DNA of 64,000 nt from Chitinophaga polysaccharea (GTDB taxonomy: Bacteria; Bacteroidota; Bacteroidia; Chitinophagales; Chitinophagaceae). The position numbers and the translations under genes were made by a program. Shown here one piece after another: positions 55,357 to 64,000 of the stretch (positions are counted from its first letter, which is position 1; each line of letters starts with the position of its first letter). Location of the stretch: the NCBI RefSeq assembly GCF_007829335.1, contig NZ_VIWO01000001.1, positions 1 through 64,000 of the forward strand. The letters run 5' to 3'. The notes beneath the pieces were generated by a model. That model saw nothing but the letters and a program-made list of their open reading frames with translations, searched no databases and had not been told where the DNA came from.

Positions 55357-56976
55357 ATGAAATACCTGCTGATTGCTATAGTGGCTGCCTTATTATTCAT
55401 TCCCTTTCTGGGTGCTGTACATTTGTTTGACTGGGACGAAATCAACTTTGCGGAGGCAGCCCGGGAAATGATTGTCAGCCATCACTTCAGCCAGGTACAA
55501 ATCGACTTCCGCCCCTTTTGGGAAAAACCACCATTATTTATATGGATGCAGGCCGGCAGCATGATGCTGTTTGGCGTAAACGACTTCGCAGCACGCTTTC
55601 CCAATGCCATTATAGGTATTGCCACATTGGTAACCCTGTTTGCGATTGGTAAAAAGCTCGCAGACGACCGGCTGGGCTTCTGGTGGGCACTGGTGTATGC
55701 CGGATCCTGGCTCCCCCACTTCTACTTCAAGTCAGGCATCATCGATCCTACTTTCAACTTTTTTATTTTCCTGGCTATTTACTTTGCCTACAGGATAGGC
55801 TATTACCACAAGCCCGCCCGTATGGCTATCTTCAGCGGGCTTTTCCTGGGCCTGGCAGTGCTTACAAAAGGCCCTGTAGCCATATTGGTAGCTTTATTAA
55901 CCCTGTTGGTGTACTGGATCTGGAACAAAGGAAAAATCAGTATCCGGTTTACTCACCTGAGTTTAATTGCCTTGTTTGCCAGCATCACCACCCTGCTGTG
56001 GTTTGGGTACGAAATTATTGCACATGGGTGGTGGTTTGTGAACGAGTTCGTTGCCTACCAGATTCGGTTACTGACTACAGAGGATGCCGGACACGGAGGC
56101 CCTTTCTTTTATCATTGGATTGTGCTGCTGATTGGGTGTTTCCCGGCGAGTACCTTCCTGTTTACCTATCTCCGGAAAAGAAAAAAAACAATATATACTA
56201 CCTCTGCTGCCACTGAAATAAAGGATTTCAAAGTATGGATGTGGGTAATGTTCTGGGTAGCGCTGATCCTGTTTTCTATTGTTAAAACAAAGATTGTCCA
56301 TTATTCTTCCCTGTGTTACTTCCCGCTGTCGTTCCTGGCTGCCTGGCAGGTATACAAACTTGCTGAAGGCAAACTGCAGCTACGCGGCTGGAATATAGTG
56401 CTGCTGTTGTTTGTAGGAATTGTACTGGGATTGGCTATTGCCATATTACCACTAGTGGGCATTTACAAAGATCTGTTGATACCTTATGTAGATAAATTTG
56501 CGGCCGGAAACCTCCGGGCGGCAGTTTCCTGGTCGCCCGCAGAAATGGCATATGGCATCAGTTATATTATCCTGGTGGTCATCAGCGGGATTTTGCTGAT
56601 GCGCCGTAAGGTAACCAATGGCTTACTCTGTCTTTTTATCAGCTCTATTGTCGTTATCCAGTTATCGGTATTGCACTTTGTTCCCAAAATAGAGGCCTAT
56701 TCCCAGCGGGCGGCGATTGATTATTTTATTTCCTTACAGGGCAAAGATGTATATGTAAAAGCGTTGGGGTATCACAGTTATGCCCAGCATTATTATACCC
56801 GGGAGCAACCGCATAGCAATAAAAACTATTACAACGAAAATTGGCTATTGAATGGACAGATCGATAAGCCGGCTTATTTTATTTGTCGCGTTACAGACAG
56901 TGAGCCTTACCGGCATCATCCCAACCTGGAGGTAATTGGGGAGAAAAATGGGTTTGTGTTCCTGAAGCGTAAATAA
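55357..56976 (+). CDS. GT39/ArnT-like membrane glycosyltransferase
   Basis: The 539-aa protein starts with a first helix (MKYLLIAIVAALLFIPFLG) and the family motif HLFDWDEINFAEAAREM, whose acidic residues are in the catalytic loop. About 12 further helices follow, then a soluble C-terminal domain. It transfers a sugar from a polyprenyl-phosphate donor onto lipid A or another acceptor in the periplasm. Next to LptF/G and PAP2 genes, lipid A decoration is the likeliest job. Confidence 0.9.
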   Translation: MKYLLIAIVAALLFIPFLGAVHLFDWDEINFAEAAREMIVSHHFSQVQIDFRPFWEKPPLFIWMQAGSMMLFGVNDFAARFPNAIIGIATLVTLFAIGKKLADDRLGFWWALVYAGSWLPHFYFKSGIIDPTFNFFIFLAIYFAYRIGYYHKPARMAIFSGLFLGLAVLTKGPVAILVALLTLLVYWIWNKGKISIRFTHLSLIALFASITTLLWFGYEIIAHGWWFVNEFVAYQIRLLTTEDAGHGGPFFYHWIVLLIGCFPASTFLFTYLRKRKKTIYTTSAATEIKDFKVWMWVMFWVALILFSIVKTKIVHYSSLCYFPLSFLAAWQVYKLAEGKLQLRGWNIVLLLFVGIVLGLAIAILPLVGIYKDLLIPYVDKFAAGNLRAAVSWSPAEMAYGISYIILVVISGILLMRRKVTNGLLCLFISSIVVIQLSVLHFVPKIEAYSQRAAIDYFISLQGKDVYVKALGYHSYAQHYYTREQPHSNKNYYNENWLLNGQIDKPAYFICRVTDSEPYRHHPNLEVIGEKNGFVFLKRK

Positions 56977-57000
56977 TAACAGCTATTTTAATACAAAGCA

Positions 57001-57027
57001 AACAGCCCTCTCAATGTGAGGGCTGTT
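57001..57027. terminator. bidirectional terminator
   Basis: Perfect 10-bp stem (57001-57010/57018-57027) between the convergent GT39 and superoxide dismutase genes, with A/T-rich flanks. Confidence 0.8.
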
Positions 57028-57046
57028 GCATTTATAATATAAGCGT

Positions 57047-57775
57047 TTATACGGCAGCGTTATAACGTTTTTCTACTTCACTCCAGTTAACTACGTTCCA
57101 GAATGCGTTGATATAATCCGGACGCACGTTGTGGTATTTCAGGTAATAGGCATGTTCCCAAACGTCGAGGCCGAGGATGGGAGTACCTTTTACTTTCACA
57201 ATATTGTGCATCAGGGGATTGTCCTGGTTGGGTGTGTTGGTTATCACCAGTTTCTTTTCGGGCGTAACTACCAGCCATGCCCAGCCGGAGCCGAAAACAG
57301 TTTTAGCGGCGTCATTGAATTTGGTCTGGAACGCTTCCCAGGTACCAAATTCCTTGCTGATAGCAGCTTTCAGTTTATCGGAAGGCGTTTGTTTCTGGGG
57401 CGACAGGAGTGTCCAGAACAGGGAGTGGTTGTAGTGGCCACCGCCGTTGTTGCGTATTGCTTTGTCGGCGTCGGTGACTTTGTTGAGTATTTGTTCCAGT
57501 GTCAGGGCTTCAAAGGCAGAACCTTTTACAGCTTCGTTCAGATTTTTTACATAGGCCCCGTGATGCTTGTCGTGGTGGATTTCCATGGTCATCTTATCGA
57601 TGGAAGGTTCCAGTGCATCGTAGCCATAAGGCAGTGCGGGCAGAACAAAAGGGGCTTTAGGATCGGCTAATGCCGGCTGTCCGGATACAGAAGAAGTGGC
57701 CAGGCTGCTTAATGGTCTGCTTAAAATAGCGGCACCTGCGAGGCTGGTAAGCTTGAGAAATTCTCTCTTATCCAT
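57047..57775 (-). CDS. Exported Fe/Mn superoxide dismutase with Tat-like signal
   Basis: The ATG at 57775 (242 aa) begins [18 protein letters not shown], which looks like a Tat signal with KR in place of RR (R-x-F-L-K). The mature protein has the metal ligands in [26 protein letters not shown] and [12 protein letters not shown]. Most SODs are cytosolic; here the enzyme should act in the periplasm on extracellular superoxide. tatA is in the same window. Fe or Mn preference is not decided here. Confidence 0.93.
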   Translation of the reverse strand: MDKREFLKLTSLAGAAILSRPLSSLATSSVSGQPALADPKAPFVLPALPYGYDALEPSIDKMTMEIHHDKHHGAYVKNLNEAVKGSAFEALTLEQILNKVTDADKAIRNNGGGHYNHSLFWTLLSPQKQTPSDKLKAAISKEFGTWEAFQTKFNDAAKTVFGSGWAWLVVTPEKKLVITNTPNQDNPLMHNIVKVKGTPILGLDVWEHAYYLKYHNVRPDYINAFWNVVNWSEVEKRYNAAV

Positions 57776-57928
57776 ATTTATTTTTTTAAATATAATTATT
57801 GTATACGAAGTCGGGTGCCAAAGGGCCTCAAATATTAAACCAATATCTCCGTGGTGGGAAGAGACGAAAAGAAATATTAGAACTAAGGTAAAAGTATAAA
57901 AACAGTAATTTAATATCAAAATAATCAA

Positions 57929-58229
57929 AAACTTTTATCAAGTTTTCATATTAAATTACTATTTTACCTTACATTCATATAATAATTACAATATTGATTG
58001 TATTGTAGTTATTTATTGAATGCCAGACAATTTATCCCGGGCCTGGCAGGTAAGTTAAGAACGCCTGTTCATTAACCCGCCAAAGCCAACAAATCGACTA
58101 CATAATAATAATAAATTTATAATATAAAAGCAACATATTTACGAGAGTAAAGGACCTTGCTTGTCACAGCGATCATACAGGAACATACAGTGCGATCAGG
58201 TCAGGCACCATTTTGCAAAAGCAGGAAAC
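57929..58229. other. A/T-rich divergent region before the ThiF operon
   Basis: The stretch from the SOD start (57776) to 58229 holds no gene I can support. It is very A/T rich. I found no clean TAnnTTTG promoter on either strand, so the ThiF operon promoter is unassigned. An in-frame TTG at 58161 would extend the ThiF protein into it. Confidence 0.5.
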
Positions 58230-59324
58230 ATGATACAAGACTACCTCAGGCAACAGGTTGAAAGCAAAGACTACCAGCCTGTTTTTTATGATTTGAAGAA
58301 TGCACAAGACCTTCATACCTTTGAGGCCCTTTTGAAATCCCGGCCGTATATCCGCATCAATGACGAAATTTATTCACAATTAAGGGAGCTGATGAAAATC
58401 AGGAATCCTACTAAGCGCCTGACAGCGGCTGAATACGATGAAAAAATACAGGCTTACCTGGATGGAGCGGACATAGAAAAATTTGGCGTTTGGGTATATT
58501 ATCCCTGGAACCACCAGGTGGTTCACCTGGTAAACGAGGCGGATTTTATTGAGCTACGTACCAGCAGGAACCAGCATAAAATCACCGCAGCAGAGATTGC
58601 CGTGTTGTCTAAAAAGAAGATAGGCATTGTGGGTTTATCGGTAGGGCAATCGATCGCATTAACCCTGGTAATGGAACGTTTGTGCGGAGAACTACGACTG
58701 GCGGATTTCGACAGGCTGGAACTGACTAATATGAACAGGATCCGTTGTGGCGTACACAATCTCCAGGTGCCCAAAGTAGTAATTGCGGCGCGGGAGATTG
58801 CAGAACTGGACCCGTTCATAAAGGTAAAGATCTACGAAGACGGCATGACAGAGGCTAACATGGACGACTTCTTCACCGCAGGCGGCGTACTCGACATTTT
58901 TATAGAAGAGTGTGATGGCGTTGACATTAAGATATTGAGCAGAATAAAGGCAAAAGAGCTTAAAATCCCTGTGGTGATGGAAATGAATGACCGTGGGATG
59001 ATAGATATTGAACGTTTTGACCTCGAGCCGGACAGGCCGTTAATGCATGGCCTGATTCCTGAAGTGGACATACCAACGCTCCGCGGGCTGACCGACGCAG
59101 AAAAGCTGCCGATCTTCAGTCCTATGCTGGCATTGGACAATGCTTCTGCCAGGATGAAATTTTCGTTGGGAGAAATTGGAAAAACCATTACCACCTGGCC
59201 GCAACTGGCTTCATCGGTGGTATTGGGAGGCGCGCTGGTGGCCGACACATGTCGTCGTATAGCCCTGGATCAGTTTAAAAATTCAGGCAGGTATTATGTA
59301 GATTTTGAGCAGTTGATTGTTTAA
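58230..59324 (+). CDS. Rv1355c-like ThiF/E1 adenylating enzyme
   Basis: The ATG at 58230 gives 364 aa; a TTG at 58161 would add 23. The E1-like fold is clear from GIVGLSVGQSIAL (ATP loop), LADFDRLELTNMNRIRCGVHN (acidic and Arg-finger residues) and LQVPKVVIAA. It resembles the ThiF part of the Rv1355c family but is much shorter and lacks the nitroreductase-like domain. There is no CxxC zinc motif and no obvious catalytic Cys, so it probably adenylates a small molecule or carboxylate rather than a ubiquitin-like protein. It leads a five-gene operon. Confidence 0.88.
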   Translation: MIQDYLRQQVESKDYQPVFYDLKNAQDLHTFEALLKSRPYIRINDEIYSQLRELMKIRNPTKRLTAAEYDEKIQAYLDGADIEKFGVWVYYPWNHQVVHLVNEADFIELRTSRNQHKITAAEIAVLSKKKIGIVGLSVGQSIALTLVMERLCGELRLADFDRLELTNMNRIRCGVHNLQVPKVVIAAREIAELDPFIKVKIYEDGMTEANMDDFFTAGGVLDIFIEECDGVDIKILSRIKAKELKIPVVMEMNDRGMIDIERFDLEPDRPLMHGLIPEVDIPTLRGLTDAEKLPIFSPMLALDNASARMKFSLGEIGKTITTWPQLASSVVLGGALVADTCRRIALDQFKNSGRYYVDFEQLIV

Positions 59325-59362
59325 CGCACTTACGCCTTGTATAAGCGCTATTCCGCAATGTC

Positions 59363-60061
59363 ATGATTAATGTAAGGGTATTTAGGGCTCCGGATGATCC
59401 TGAGGCCTGTATGAGGTTTTATACAGGGCATCTCAAGCTGCTGGAAATTTATTTTGGTATAGCCCAGGTAACATCCGGCAGTGCTGATTGGATGCAACAC
59501 GAAAACACGATAGTGATCATTGTTGAGGACGAAACCCGTACCAAGACATACGGAGGCGCGCGCGTACAGGTAGCCGATGGTAAGTTGCCACTGCCTATTG
59601 AAACGGCGATCGGCAAATATGATCCAAGGATATATTCTTACATAAAAAAAGGCAGTGCAGAGATCTGTGGTATGTGGAATTCCAAAGAAGTAGCAGGAAT
59701 GGGAATAGGTAGCCAGGTACTGGCCAGGGTAGGCGTAGTGCTTGGTGCCCAGCTGCCAATCGATACCTACCACGTTCTGTGCGCTCCGATTACGGCGCGG
59801 GTAGGTAAACGGGTAGGATTTATTATTGATGAATCGCTGGGAAATAACGGTACTTTCTTCTATCCTAAAGACGACTTCCTGGCAACCGCTATGGTAATTA
59901 CCGATCCCTTCAGCCTGCCACATGCTGATCCTAAAGAAAAGCTACTCATTTCAGACCTGCGGGAAAATCCCATGCAGACTAAAATAGAAGTAGGACCCAA
60001 GGGGAGCTATGATGTAAATTATAGCCTCAAAATCCCCTCTCCTGTTCACTCAACTCCCTGA
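59363..60061 (+). CDS. GNAT-like acyltransferase
   Basis: The 232-aa soluble protein has GNAT features: TYGGARVQV (residues 62-70, strand 4), an acidic ICGMWNSKEV and the acyl-CoA pyrophosphate loop AGMGIGSQVL (111-120). The overall layout recalls N-acyl amino-acid or autoinducer synthases, but I cannot assign a substrate. It lies 38 nt after the ThiF gene and 56 nt before the sensor kinase, so the three are co-transcribed. It may build the signal that the kinase reads, which is inference. Confidence 0.75.
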   Translation: MINVRVFRAPDDPEACMRFYTGHLKLLEIYFGIAQVTSGSADWMQHENTIVIIVEDETRTKTYGGARVQVADGKLPLPIETAIGKYDPRIYSYIKKGSAEICGMWNSKEVAGMGIGSQVLARVGVVLGAQLPIDTYHVLCAPITARVGKRVGFIIDESLGNNGTFFYPKDDFLATAMVITDPFSLPHADPKEKLLISDLRENPMQTKIEVGPKGSYDVNYSLKIPSPVHSTP

Positions 60062-60117
60062 TTAAAATGATTATTAAAAAATAACATAAATTCAAGCCTT
60101 ATTTAATCTCAGCATTG

Positions 60118-62271
60118 ATGTTGTCCAAGCTTGTTATTTTGTGGTCTATATTTACCTTATCCTTCCTGTTACATATAACAGCACAACCTGCTGTATTTAA
60201 AAATTCACAGGAGCTGCAGCAGATAGGCAGGTACCTTGAACTTTATACGGATAAAGGTAATTCTCTTACCATTGAACAGGCCCGGCAACAGGCTTTCAAA
60301 CCCTCAGGGCAGGAAGTGCCCAACCTGCAGATTACGCCCTATACTCAATGGGCCAGGTTTTCGATCCGCAATGAATCCAATACCAGTCAACTGATGCTGG
60401 AAGTGGAATATCCCATCATAGATGATATTACTCTCTTCGAAATATTGCCCGATGGGCAGGTCAAGAGCACCCGGCTGGGGGAGTTTACCCGGTATAAAGA
60501 CCGGGGCTATGATCACCAGAATTACCAGTTTCGTGTAAACATACCCGTTAATGAAACCCGGCAATATTACCTGAAGGTAAAAGCGGGGGAACAATTACAG
60601 CTTCCCATTTACCTGGGTGCGCCCAACACAATAGCCGAAAAAAACAACAAGCGGGAACTGATATTTGGTATATACGTGGGCGTTGTTTTCGCCATGATCT
60701 TCTATAACCTCTTTATATATGTATCTACCCGTGACAATAGCTACCTGATTTACGTGAGTTATATCTTTTTTACAGGTCTTACCCAGGTTACCCTGCAGGG
60801 ATACTCTTTTCGCTTCCTGTATCCCAACAGCCCCTGGCTGGCGATACATGCCACGGCCCTGGTGCCGGTGCTCAACGGGTTGGCTGCCGTTACGTTTATC
60901 CAACAATTTTTGTCTACCAAAGAAAACTACCCGGTAGGGAACAAAATACTTAATATCATCCTGGTGATGTACATGGTAGTATTTATCCCCACCTTCCTCG
61001 GTATGTATGACTATGCGCAAATCCTGGTACAAATGGATGCCTTCCTGGCATCAGTGATGGCCTTCGTGGTAGCGCTTCGTATCAGTTCCAGGGGAGTGCC
61101 CGCGGCCAGGTTCTTCCTGCTGGCATGGTCGGTGTTCCTGGCCAGCGTGGTGATTTTTGTACTGCGTAACTTTAACGTACTGCCTTATAACAACTTTACC
61201 TACTACGCCCTGCAGACCGGATCTGCGGTGGAAGTACTCCTGCTGTCTTTCGCACTGGCGCATAAAATCAACGTTTTCAAGGCAGAAAAAGAAGCATCTC
61301 AACAAATGGCACTGGCCATTTCGCAGGAAAACGAGCGATTGGTAAGGGAACAAAATATCATCCTGGAAACCAAGGTAAGAGATCGGACGGAAGACCTGCA
61401 AGCGACCAACCTGGAGCTGAATACCGCTTTAACCAACCTGAAAGACGCTCAGACCCAACTGGTAGAAAAGGAAAAAATGGCATCGCTGGGTCAGCTCACT
61501 GCCGGTATTGCGCACGAAATCAACAACCCGATCAATTTCGTGACCTCCAATATCAAACCGCTGAAACTGGACATCGCCGACCTGAAGGAGTTGCTGGAAC
61601 GATATGGCTCATTGAATGACAGTACCCCCGATATTCCTAAAGTGTTGGCAGAGATAGAATCGTTTAAGAAGGAAATCGATATCGATTATATACACGAAGA
61701 AATAACCTCCCTGATAAAGGGTATTGAAGATGGCGCCACCCGGACTGCTGAAATAGTAAAAGGGCTACGCACCTTCAGCCGCCTCGATGAAAGTGATGTA
61801 AAATCCATCGATATCCACGAGGGACTGGATTCTACGCTGGTACTGCTTCGTAATGCCATCCCGTCTTATGTGAGTATTGTAAAAGAGTATGGCAACCTGC
61901 CCAAGATTGAATGTTATGCCGGCAAAATCAACCAGGTATTCATGAACATTTTCTCGAATGCACTGAATGCTATTAAATCCAAGAAAGAACATCACAACGA
62001 GTCTATTACCATCAAAACGGCTCTGGAGCGTGAGTTTGTGATCATTACCATCAAAGACAGTGGTATTGGCATGTCGGAAAGTGTACGCGAAAAAATATTC
62101 GACCCCTTCTTTACGACCAAGGATGTGGGAGAAGGTACCGGCCTCGGCTTATCCATTGTATTCAGCATTATAGAAAAGCATAAAGGAAAGATTATAGTGA
62201 ATTCTGCCCCCGGAGAAGGAGCAGAATTTATTATATATTTACCACTCGATATAACAAAACATTTATCGTAA
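60118..62271 (+). CDS. 7TM-DISM sensor histidine kinase
   Basis: The ATG at 60118 (717 aa) follows a TTG. A signal peptide precedes a periplasmic 7TMR-DISMED2-type domain (about 30-170), seven helices (about 185-385) and a coiled coil (390-455). The DHp helix has His466 in GIAHEINNPINF, and the ATPase has NIFSNALNAI, KDSGIGMS and EGTGLGLSI. The extracellular domain family is thought to bind carbohydrates or other small ligands. The partner regulators are the next two genes, 15 nt and about 1.1 kb downstream. Confidence 0.93.
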   Translation: MLSKLVILWSIFTLSFLLHITAQPAVFKNSQELQQIGRYLELYTDKGNSLTIEQARQQAFKPSGQEVPNLQITPYTQWARFSIRNESNTSQLMLEVEYPIIDDITLFEILPDGQVKSTRLGEFTRYKDRGYDHQNYQFRVNIPVNETRQYYLKVKAGEQLQLPIYLGAPNTIAEKNNKRELIFGIYVGVVFAMIFYNLFIYVSTRDNSYLIYVSYIFFTGLTQVTLQGYSFRFLYPNSPWLAIHATALVPVLNGLAAVTFIQQFLSTKENYPVGNKILNIILVMYMVVFIPTFLGMYDYAQILVQMDAFLASVMAFVVALRISSRGVPAARFFLLAWSVFLASVVIFVLRNFNVLPYNNFTYYALQTGSAVEVLLLSFALAHKINVFKAEKEASQQMALAISQENERLVREQNIILETKVRDRTEDLQATNLELNTALTNLKDAQTQLVEKEKMASLGQLTAGIAHEINNPINFVTSNIKPLKLDIADLKELLERYGSLNDSTPDIPKVLAEIESFKKEIDIDYIHEEITSLIKGIEDGATRTAEIVKGLRTFSRLDESDVKSIDIHEGLDSTLVLLRNAIPSYVSIVKEYGNLPKIECYAGKINQVFMNIFSNALNAIKSKKEHHNESITIKTALEREFVIITIKDSGIGMSESVREKIFDPFFTTKDVGEGTGLGLSIVFSIIEKHKGKIIVNSAPGEGAEFIIYLPLDITKHLS

Positions 62272-62286
62272 CCATAAGATCTTTCA

Positions 62287-63384
62287 ATGAAAGAAAACCG
62301 TATTAGAATATTATACATCGATGATGAAATTCATAACCTGAATGCGTTCAAAGCAGGCTTTCGCAGGAGTTATGAAATTTATACGGCTTCTTCGGCACAG
62401 GAAGGAAAACTGCTGCTGAAAGAGATCATGGTGCATATTATTATCGCAGACCAGAAAATGCCTGTTACCACCGGGGTAGAATTTTTTAACGAAATTAAAG
62501 AAGTCCTCCCCGACCCCATGCGTATCTTGCTCACGGGTTATACCGACGTAGAAGATATTATAGATGCCATCAACAAAGGGCATATCTACTCCTATATCAA
62601 GAAGCCGTGGGATGAGCATGAGCTGCATAGAACCATCAATAACGCCTACGAAATATACCGGACACGTAAACAACTCAGGGAGAAAATTGAGGAGCTGGAA
62701 AAAACCAACGATGAGTTAAACCGGTTTATTTACTCTACCTCTCATGACCTCCGTTCCCCCCTGATGTCTGTACTGGGAATTATTAATCTTTCCCGGCTGG
62801 ATAATTCAGTGGTCGACCCTAATGGCTATATAAATATGGTCGAGAGCTGTGTACTGAAGCTGGATGATTTTATTCAAAAGATTATTGAATACTACCGGAA
62901 TTCGCGGCTGGAGGTAGAATATGAAAAAATTGATTTCAGCAGTTTGCTGTCTGACTGCATCACTGCATTTAAACCGCAGAATACCCAGATACTTTTTAAA
63001 ACCCAGGTAGATCAGGCGGTAGATTTCCGGGGAGATACATTCAGGATCAGTGTTATTTTGAACAATCTCATATCAAACGCTGTTAAGTACCAAAAGCCGG
63101 AGGAAGCCAATCCTATGGTAAACCTGGCCGTAAAAGTAGAACCACATAAGGCTACTATTTGCATTCGTGACAATGGTATTGGTATTTTGAGCGAGCATTT
63201 GAATAATATCTTCAAGATGTTCTTCCGATCCAAAAACAACAATAAACCGGGCAGTGGTATTGGCTTATACATTGTGAAAGAGGCGCTGAGTAAAATTGGC
63301 GGCACCATTAATGTAGAGTCAAAATATGGCGAAGGCACCCAATTTGAAATTACCATCCCCAACAGAAATGAATTCGATACCTGA
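62287..63384 (+). CDS. REC-histidine kinase hybrid protein
   Basis: The 365-aa soluble protein has an N-terminal receiver (Asp12/13, Asp55 in IIIADQKMP, Lys105/106 in YIKKPW). A coiled coil (122-145) and a kinase core follow, with His153 in STSHDLRSPL and an ATPase with NNLISNAVKYQ, RDNGIGI and GSGIGLYIV. The receiver at the N-terminus of a kinase is typical of phosphorelays, where it receives phosphate and then controls a second kinase. It is a close relative of the orphan REC at 9561. It overlaps the next gene by 17 nt. Confidence 0.92.
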   Translation: MKENRIRILYIDDEIHNLNAFKAGFRRSYEIYTASSAQEGKLLLKEIMVHIIIADQKMPVTTGVEFFNEIKEVLPDPMRILLTGYTDVEDIIDAINKGHIYSYIKKPWDEHELHRTINNAYEIYRTRKQLREKIEELEKTNDELNRFIYSTSHDLRSPLMSVLGIINLSRLDNSVVDPNGYINMVESCVLKLDDFIQKIIEYYRNSRLEVEYEKIDFSSLLSDCITAFKPQNTQILFKTQVDQAVDFRGDTFRISVILNNLISNAVKYQKPEEANPMVNLAVKVEPHKATICIRDNGIGILSEHLNNIFKMFFRSKNNNKPGSGIGLYIVKEALSKIGGTINVESKYGEGTQFEITIPNRNEFDT

Positions 63385-63787
63385 CCTGCGTGTCATATTA
63401 ATTGATGACAATGAGATTGATTTGTTACTGCATGAAAAGTTGATCGGAATTCAACAAATCAGCAGAACGGTACTATCATTTGCCAATGCCAACAAGGCAT
63501 TGGAATTCCTGTCTTCCAATATTGCCTTACCTAAAATCCCTCCTACCGTTATACTCCTGGACATACAGATGCCGGAAATGGATGGCTTTGAATTTTTGCA
63601 GGCATTTGATGCCTACCCACAAAAGATCAAATCCCAATGCCATATCATTATGGTGTCTTCTTCCCTCGATTATGGCGATATTACCCGCACCAACGCCAAC
63701 CCGATGGTAGTTAAATTACTTCGCAAACCCTTGCTGTTAAAGGACCTGAAGGAAGCTGTGGAAGGAATTTTTAAAGATTTTATATAA
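63368..63787 (+). CDS. Single-domain response regulator
   Basis: The ATG at 63368 (139 aa) begins MNSIPDLRVILIDDNEID. It is a stand-alone receiver with acidic pair IDDNE, Asp65 in ILLDIQMPEMDGFEF, a Ser-Ser switch in MVSSSLD and Lys in LLRKPL. The loop between strands 2 and 3 is long, as in CheY-like proteins of the DivK/Rcp1 type. It has no output domain and is probably the end of the operon's phosphorelay. The start overlaps the hybrid kinase by 17 nt. Confidence 0.92.
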   Translation: MNSIPDLRVILIDDNEIDLLLHEKLIGIQQISRTVLSFANANKALEFLSSNIALPKIPPTVILLDIQMPEMDGFEFLQAFDAYPQKIKSQCHIIMVSSSLDYGDITRTNANPMVVKLLRKPLLLKDLKEAVEGIFKDFI

Positions 63788-63790
63788 AAT

Positions 63791-63821
63791 GTTGGTGTTT
63801 TCAGGAAAAGATATATTTTTG
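63791..63821 (+). promoter_or_regulatory. tRNA-Ala promoter
   Basis: GTTG (63791-63794), 19 nt, then TATTTTTG (63814-63821), 27 nt before the tRNA. Confidence 0.65.
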
Positions 63822-63848
63822 CACTCCCGAAAGGGGAAATTGAAATGA

Positions 63849-63921
63849 GGGGGATTAGCTCATCTGGTAGAGCGCAAGCATGGCATGTTTGAGGTGATCG
63901 GTTCGAGTCCGATATCCTCCA
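63849..63921 (+). tRNA. tRNA-Ala (GGC)
   Basis: A 73-nt cloverleaf: acceptor GGGGGAT/ATCCTCC with one G-U pair, D-arm TAGCTCATCTGGTAGAGC, anticodon stem CAAGC/GTTTG with loop ATGGCAT giving anticodon GGC, and T-arm ATCGGTTCGAGTCCGAT. CCA is not encoded. Confidence 0.96.
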
Positions 63922-63931
63922 CCTGATTTTG

Positions 63932-63954
63932 AAACCCGCGCAATGCGCGGGTTT
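63932..63954 (+). terminator. terminator of tRNA-Ala
   Basis: Perfect 10-bp GC-rich stem (63932-63941/63945-63954) with a 3-nt loop and a T5 tail, 10 nt past the tRNA. Confidence 0.88.
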
Positions 63955-64000
63955 TTCTGTTTTATATACTATCCGTTAACGGATGCTTCCCCTGCCGGAG

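Noticed and set aside
58230..60061. A ubiquitin-like (Bil/CBASS-type) conjugation system
   Set aside because: There is an E1-like protein but no E2, ubiquitin-like protein, JAB peptidase or CD-NTase nearby.

Overview
The window looks like chromosomal DNA of a Bacteroidota bacterium, most likely Chitinophagaceae (Chitinophaga-like). Reasons: promoters of the Bacteroidota type (TTTG, about 19 nt, TAnnTTTG) recur upstream of genes; the primary sigma factor is short (about 288 aa); there is a PorP/SprF-type type IX secretion membrane protein with a gliding-motility-type C-terminal domain protein; Y_Y_Y/propeller sensor kinases and a TonB receptor with a carboxypeptidase-regulatory N-domain are present. 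I see no insertion sequence, integrase, prophage or CRISPR array, and most of the window is ordinary core chromosome.

Layout. 1-480: the left edge appears to be the first bases of a leftward 16S rRNA gene, followed by its leader and two promoter-like sites. 544-9170: truA, a low-complexity secreted protein, a biotin carrier protein, an M1 aminopeptidase, a DUF1835 protein and a LemA/TPM/TPM group. 9561-16022: an orphan REC protein, an M20 dipeptidase, an S4 RNA-binding protein, lysA and a large GAF-like protein. 16026-20527: a two-gene operon of an SdiA-regulated-type lipoprotein and a 1217-aa phosphoesterase/outer-membrane barrel fusion. 20676-26388: a rightward operon of an HD-PycTM fusion, ppk1, a periplasmic thioredoxin, a DUF4442 protein and a beta-CASP metallo-hydrolase, ended by a 31-bp perfect hairpin. 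26477-29686: an orphan propeller histidine kinase.

29812-39437 is bounded by two nearly identical tRNA-Glu(UUC) genes and holds a DUF1345 protein, a TonB receptor, an unknown membrane protein and a tight four-gene surface/T9SS operon. 39580-43526 carries gapA, pgk and a CPA2 antiporter. 43606-51633 is a leftward housekeeping block: lytic transglycosylase, gatA, tatA, rplS, trmD, rimM, rpsP, ffh and rpoD. 51997-57775 has a START-like protein, an unknown protein, an LptF/G permease, a PAP2 phosphatase, a GT39 transferase and an exported superoxide dismutase.

The most unusual part is 58230-63787. Five closely spaced rightward genes encode an Rv1355c-like ThiF/E1 adenylating enzyme, a GNAT-like acyltransferase, a 7TM-DISM sensor kinase, a REC-kinase hybrid and a single-domain response regulator. 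I read this as a candidate undescribed pathway in which two enzymes make or modify a small molecule that feeds a phosphorelay. The orphan REC protein at 9561 is a close paralogue of the hybrid's receiver domain. A tRNA-Ala(GGC) follows at the right edge.
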